From contig QKDA01000265.1 of the NCBI GenBank assembly GCA_003246765.1, positions 1 to 64,000 on the forward strand: a stretch of DNA of 64,000 nucleotides, written 5' to 3'. Both the position numbers and the translations under genes were made by a program. This DNA is from Spirochaetales bacterium (lineage in GTDB: Bacteria; Spirochaetota; Spirochaetia; Treponematales; Treponemataceae). The notes beneath the pieces are model-generated. The model saw nothing but the letters and a program-made list of their open reading frames with translations. It was not told the DNA's origin and ran no database searches. Of the stretch, positions 62,805 to 64,000 are shown piece by piece. Every line of letters begins with the position of its first letter. Positions within the stretch are counted from its first letter, which is position 1.

Positions 62805-62846
62805 AATAAAAAAAGTTACCCGCCGGTTGAATGGGCAGGTAACTTT
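62805..62846 (-). terminator. intrinsic terminator between rpsO and pnp
   Basis: Minus strand: AAAGTTACCTGCC...GGCGGGTAACTTTTTTTATTTT. Confidence 0.85.
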
Positions 62847-62850
62847 GACC

Positions 62851-63120
62851 TTACTTGCGGAGCCCGAGATCCTGAATAAGGGCCCGGTAACCCTCGAGGT
62901 CCCTGCGCTGCAGGTATTTCAGAAGCCGCCGGCGCTGGCCGACGAGAATGATAAGACCGCGGTTGCTGTTCTTATCCTTCTTGAAGGTTTTGCAGTGCTC
63001 GGTGAGCTGCTTGATCCGCTCGGTAAGAAGCGCGATCTGGACCTTGGTATTTCCGGTATCCTTTTCGTTGTCGCCGAATTTCGAGACCACCGCAGTGGTT
63101 TCTTCTTTTGTAAGTGCCAT
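62851..63120 (-). CDS. rpsO: 30S ribosomal protein S15
   Basis: TGNTKVQIALLTERIKQLTEHCKTFKKDKNSNRGLIILVGQRRRLLKYLQRRDLEGYRALIQDLGLRK. Confidence 0.97.
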   Translation of the reverse strand: MALTKEETTAVVSKFGDNEKDTGNTKVQIALLTERIKQLTEHCKTFKKDKNSNRGLIILVGQRRRLLKYLQRRDLEGYRALIQDLGLRK

Positions 63121-63145
63121 ACTTACTCCTTCTCTATCGATATCA

Positions 63146-63982
63146 TCATGATAACCTAAATCGCGCGGTGCTGATGTCTTCCGGTTTCGGTAGATAACCG
63201 ATTCCGTCGGCTTCGATTCTCAGGAAGCCTCCGGTGACCGCAAGCAACGCACCAACCATTCCGCCGTGAATCAGCGAAAGATCCACGGGAAACCGTCCCT
63301 CCCCGGGAAGGACTTGCGTAATCTCCTGAACGGGAACCTCCAGGCCATGGGCGGTTACCGTCCAACCGATTGCGGTAAAATCCAGTAAAAATGGATGTCC
63401 GAGAAGCCGTTCCGCGTGGGCGAAATCAGCTGATTGAACGGCCTTCCTGACAGCGCTTGAGCTAATACGCTGACCGTCGAGTTCAACCTGCTGAATGGAA
63501 TCGATACGGAAACCATCCCGGTGGGCAATGGCGGTTAATTCCGCCATCCCGGTATCCAGGCGATGCCCGCAACGGAAGTCCGGGCCGACGGCCGCGTACC
63601 GCATGCGAAGCTTTTTTACCAGAATATCGAAGAATACACCTCCTGACATTTTACTGAAATTTGAGGAAAAGTCAATGAGGAGGGTAAACTTGAAGCCTAG
63701 TTCCTCAAATCGCCGGAGCCTTAGGGTTAGGGTTGAAACATCTCCGGGATATGCGTCGCCCTTCTTTATGGATCCCGGTGAACGGATAAAGGTCACGATT
63801 CCCGGCACGTGCCTATGCTGAAGGGCATTGGCGCATACAGCGTCAAAAAGGGCTTTATGGCCCAAATGGGGACCGTCGAATCCGCCGATCGTTACGGCGG
63901 TGCCATCCGTTCCGGAACACATCGAATCGATGAGATTTCGTGCGTCAGGGTTTTCGAGCTGATCCCACCAAAGTATCTTCAA
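63146..63982 (-). CDS. ribF: RibF-like FAD synthetase (FMN adenylyltransferase domain); reading frame stays open to the window edge
   Basis: AVTIGGFDGPHLGHKALFDAV; YAAVGPDFRCGHRLDTGMAEL; ISSSAVRKAVQSADFAHAERLLG; next to rpsO. The 63982 start is TTG, and the frame continues upstream to 64000, so the N-terminus is uncertain. Confidence 0.8.
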   Translation of the reverse strand: MKILWWDQLENPDARNLIDSMCSGTDGTAVTIGGFDGPHLGHKALFDAVCANALQHRHVPGIVTFIRSPGSIKKGDAYPGDVSTLTLRLRRFEELGFKFTLLIDFSSNFSKMSGGVFFDILVKKLRMRYAAVGPDFRCGHRLDTGMAELTAIAHRDGFRIDSIQQVELDGQRISSSAVRKAVQSADFAHAERLLGHPFLLDFTAIGWTVTAHGLEVPVQEITQVLPGEGRFPVDLSLIHGGMVGALLAVTGGFLRIEADGIGYLPKPEDISTARFRLS

Positions 63983-64000
63983 TTTTGGCCCCCGAAAACG

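Overview
This is a gene-dense, moderately GC-rich chromosomal window. It is probably from a spirochaete (Treponemataceae-like), judging by the very long GreA, the cmk-rpsA order and the many TPR, LptD and LptF/G envelope genes; this is inference only. I see core chromosome only: no rRNA, no CRISPR array and no recognisable transposon, integron or phage genes. Minus-strand blocks: (1) mrfA-mrfB-like helicase and exonuclease (mrfB is cut by the window edge); (2) a long, nearly gapless array of a Cas2-like ORF, prfB (with programmed frameshift), a pseudo-receiver, a PEGA protein, ftsY, a YD-like secreted protein, lolC/D/E-like genes, mcsA, mcsB, clpC and avtA; (3) uvrA, lptD-like, phoH, pgpH, ybeY, a CBS/CorC gene and a TPR gene; (4) tRNA-Val(UAC); (5) a lipoprotein gene, a CHASE2 adenylate cyclase, a TPR gene and a sigma-54-type regulator; (6) recA, folK, scpA, scpB, rluB, cmk and rpsA; (7) rpe with TPR/envelope genes; (8) ribF, rpsO, pnp, an M16 peptidase, dut, two LptF/G permeases, tgt and a HEAT-repeat gene. 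Plus-strand genes are glgC, an Fn3-like secreted protein, a divergent PRPP synthetase, and a TPR / giant GreA / vWA cluster. The strongest leads are: an McsB homologue whose catalytic motifs are all degenerate although it sits in an intact mcsA-mcsB-clpC locus; an orphan Cas2-like protein directly upstream of prfB; a strong intrinsic-terminator-like hairpin inside the 5' coding region of the M16 peptidase gene just after pnp; a duplicated 32-bp hairpin-forming element in the leader of a TPR gene; a GAFTDA variant sigma-54 activator; and a FAD synthetase with no recognisable flavokinase domain. No searches were run; all family calls come from motifs read in the supplied translations.
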